Assembly: GCA_020054355.1 (NCBI GenBank)
Contig: JAGVLI010001085.1
Span: forward strand, 1 to 7,369
Length of the DNA stretch: 7,369 bases
DNA from: Planctomycetales bacterium
GTDB lineage: Bacteria; Planctomycetota; Planctomycetia; Gemmatales; Gemmataceae
Direction of reading: 5' to 3'
Shown here one piece after another: positions 6,041-7,369 of this stretch; position 1 is the first letter of the stretch; the number at the start of each line of letters is the position of its first letter. The notes under the pieces were generated by a model. It did not search any database, had not been told where the DNA came from, and saw nothing but the letters and a program-made list of their open reading frames with translations. The position numbers and the translations under genes were made by a program.

Positions 6041-6688
6041 ATGAATCAAGACTTCCCAGAACGACTTGCGGACGATGAGTGGCAAGAATGGTATCTGCTG
6101 ACGCCGCAAGAACGATGGCGGGAAACCCAGAAACTCTGGGCCTATTACCTGCTGGTCGGAGGTTCGCTTGATCCCGAACCCGATTCGCAAAGTCCTTTTG
6201 ACTCGTTTCTCCCGCGCTCTCCGGCTCCTATGTTGAAATATCATCAGGCCGTTTTTGATCGATTGGGACTCGTGCCACGGCTCTCCGAGTCGTCAATTGT
6301 GAAACTCGCAAAGCGGGAGCGGAAGTGCAAAGTTGCTTTCCCTCCTTCAATGAGGGAGTGGTATTCGATCGAAGGCGCAGTGGCTTTGCTTGATCAGTCC
6401 AGCAACGGTGATTCCGGCGCCCATGCGCTACCGCTGGCGCGGTTGGGCGAGAGCATGAATGACCATTTGGACCAACCCAATCAAGCAGCAAAGGATTACT
6501 TGCTCGTTTTTACTGCGGGCGAAGCCGGGCTGCCGCTTTATGTGCATGTCGACGGCTCCGATGATCCACCTGTGTATGTAGATAACAGCAAATACACAAA
6601 TGGCGACACATTGAAGATTGAGTGGCTTCCGTGGAAGCCGACGTTTTCCAAGTTCGTTTTCGACTGGATGGCTCAAGCTGATGGCTGA
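6041..6688 (+). CDS. SUKH/SMI1-KNR4-like protein with an N-terminal 'GGSLDPEPD' module
   Basis: The product is 215 residues, without signal peptide or membrane segment. Two parts can be seen. Residues about 12-53 hold WRETQKLWAYY and GGSLDPEPDSQSPF, a short helical module I recall from other small bacterial hypothetical proteins. Residues about 66-211 resemble the SMI1/KNR4 (SUKH) fold, with FPPSMREWYSIEGAVALL (100-117), a central DYLLVFTAGEAGLPLYVHVDG-type strand pair, PPVYVDN, and an FSKFVFDWM ending. SUKH proteins are known as immunity proteins against bacterial polymorphic toxins and as general interaction domains. No toxin is visible here, so no role can be assigned. ATG 6041 is preferred; a TTG at 6020 in the same frame overlaps the gltX stop. 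Sampled lines are about 45-52% GC against about 63-67% in sampled lines of neighbouring genes, suggesting separate origin or relaxed codon use. Confidence 0.72.
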   Translation: MNQDFPERLADDEWQEWYLLTPQERWRETQKLWAYYLLVGGSLDPEPDSQSPFDSFLPRSPAPMLKYHQAVFDRLGLVPRLSESSIVKLAKRERKCKVAFPPSMREWYSIEGAVALLDQSSNGDSGAHALPLARLGESMNDHLDQPNQAAKDYLLVFTAGEAGLPLYVHVDGSDDPPVYVDNSKYTNGDTLKIEWLPWKPTFSKFVFDWMAQADG

Positions 6689-6786
6689 TTTCGCGAGTGG
6701 TCGGCTCTCGCCGTTTTGCAGTCTGCCGGGCCACACCGGGACGATTCCAGGTCCTGAAACAATCGATCACTCCTGACAACATCTGC

Positions 6787-6790
6787 AAGG
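6787..6790 (+). promoter_or_regulatory. Ribosome binding site of glnS
   Basis: AAGG lies 9 bases before ATG 6800. A second purine run, AAAGGA at 6792-6797, is only 2 bases from the start and probably too close to be used. Confidence 0.5.
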
Positions 6791-6799
6791 TAAAGGACT

Positions 6800-7369
6800 A
6801 TGACCCAGCCGCTAGACGCCGGCAAAACGCCAGATGCACCGGCCAACTTCATTCACCAGATCATCGACGAGGATAACGCCTCCGGCAAGCACGGCGGGCG
6901 GGTGCAGACCCGCTTTCCGCCGGAGCCGAACGGCTACCTGCACATCGGCCATGCCAAGTCGATCTGCCTGAACTTCGGCACCGCGCTGAAGTACGGCGGC
7001 AAGTGCAACCTGCGCTTCGACGACACCAACCCCGTCAAGGAAGACATCGAGTACATCGAATCGATCCAGCAGGACGTGCGCTGGCTCGGCTTCCAGTGGG
7101 ATAACCTCTACTACGCTTCCGATTACTTCGAGCAGCTCTACGAGTGGGCCGTGCAGCTCATCCAGAAGGGCAAGGCGTATGTCTGCGATTTGACCGCGGA
7201 CGAGGTCAGCAAGACGCGCGGCACGCTGACCAAGCCCGGCACCGAAAGCCCATATCGCAACCGCAGCGTCGAGGAAAACCTCGACCTCTTCCAGCGAATG
7301 CGCGCCGGCGAATTTCCCGACGGCACCCGCACCCTGCGGGCCAAGATCGACATGGCCAGCAACAACATC
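6800..7369 (+). CDS. glnS: Glutaminyl-tRNA synthetase (GlnRS), 5' part, cut by the window edge
   Basis: The first 190 codons are present and the frame is open at the right edge. GlnRS charges tRNA-Gln with glutamine directly. The start region reads NFIHQIIDEDNASG (16-29), typical of GlnRS. RFPPEPNGYLHIGHAKS follows, with the HIGH motif at 48-51. LRFDDTNP and the block DVRWLGFQWD follow, and a GlnRS-type ADEVSKTRG stretch comes later. The PEPNG form (not the PSPTG of gltX) separates GlnRS from GluRS. The E. coli enzyme is about 554 residues, so roughly a third is seen. The KMSKS motif and anticodon-binding barrels lie outside. The preceding 111 bases (6689-6799) show no recognisable promoter or hairpin. 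Its nearness to gltX places both Glx-tRNA charging enzymes side by side. Confidence 0.95.
   Translation, partial: MTQPLDAGKTPDAPANFIHQIIDEDNASGKHGGRVQTRFPPEPNGYLHIGHAKSICLNFGTALKYGGKCNLRFDDTNPVKEDIEYIESIQQDVRWLGFQWDNLYYASDYFEQLYEWAVQLIQKGKAYVCDLTADEVSKTRGTLTKPGTESPYRNRSVEENLDLFQRMRAGEFPDGTRTLRAKIDMASNNI

Noticed and set aside
6689..6799. Promoter or terminator between the SUKH-like gene and glnS
   Set aside because: I saw no stem longer than about 4 bp and no credible -35/-10 pair in these 111 bases.

Overview
The window is GC-rich bacterial DNA, fully explained by forward-strand genes. It holds a long-chain olefin (ole) biosynthesis locus followed by two glutamate/glutamine-type aminoacyl-tRNA synthetase genes with a SUKH-type gene between them. 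The mixture of an oleA-B-C-D locus, a GluRS with a long insertion after its KLSKR loop, a GlnRS, an SMI1/KNR4-like protein opening with a 'GGSLDPEPD.QSPF' module, and palindromic intergenic repeats fits a member of the Planctomycetota best. That assignment comes from remembered family features, not from a search, and is moderately confident.

Layout. Positions 2-427 are the last 141 codons of oleA; its start and catalytic cysteine lie outside the window. Positions 428-793 (366 bases) contain no convincing gene. This gap holds a 36-bp tandem duplication that includes the oleA stop codon, two 58-bp copies of a two-hairpin element facing each other (466-523 and 585-642), a further partial repeat, an AT-rich patch, and a run of GAAAC pentamers. 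Then come oleB (794-1687), oleC (1684-3348) and oleD (3345-4337), each joined to the next by a 4-base ATGA overlap. A 16-bp perfect hairpin made of AGCT repeated every 7 bp (4363-4400) separates oleD from gltX (4467-6023). A SUKH/SMI1-like gene (6041-6688), visibly poorer in GC, almost abuts gltX. glnS begins at 6800 and runs off the right edge.

How the genes work together. OleA joins two fatty acyl-CoAs head to head into a 2-alkyl-3-keto acid. OleD reduces the ketone, OleC uses ATP to close a beta-lactone, and OleB removes CO2 to leave a cis-olefin. The key active-site residues of B, C and D, and the His and Asn of OleA, are all present, so the pathway looks functional. The tight B-C-D coupling and the repeat-filled gap after oleA match the known physical OleBCD assembly, which does not include OleA.

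I did not find a clearly new system. The observations most worth checking are the paired inverted hairpin elements, whose differences spare or compensate the stems; the 36-bp duplication at the oleA stop codon; the heptad AGCT hairpin; the GluRS insertion and missing zinc cysteines; and the gltX-SUKH-glnS arrangement.
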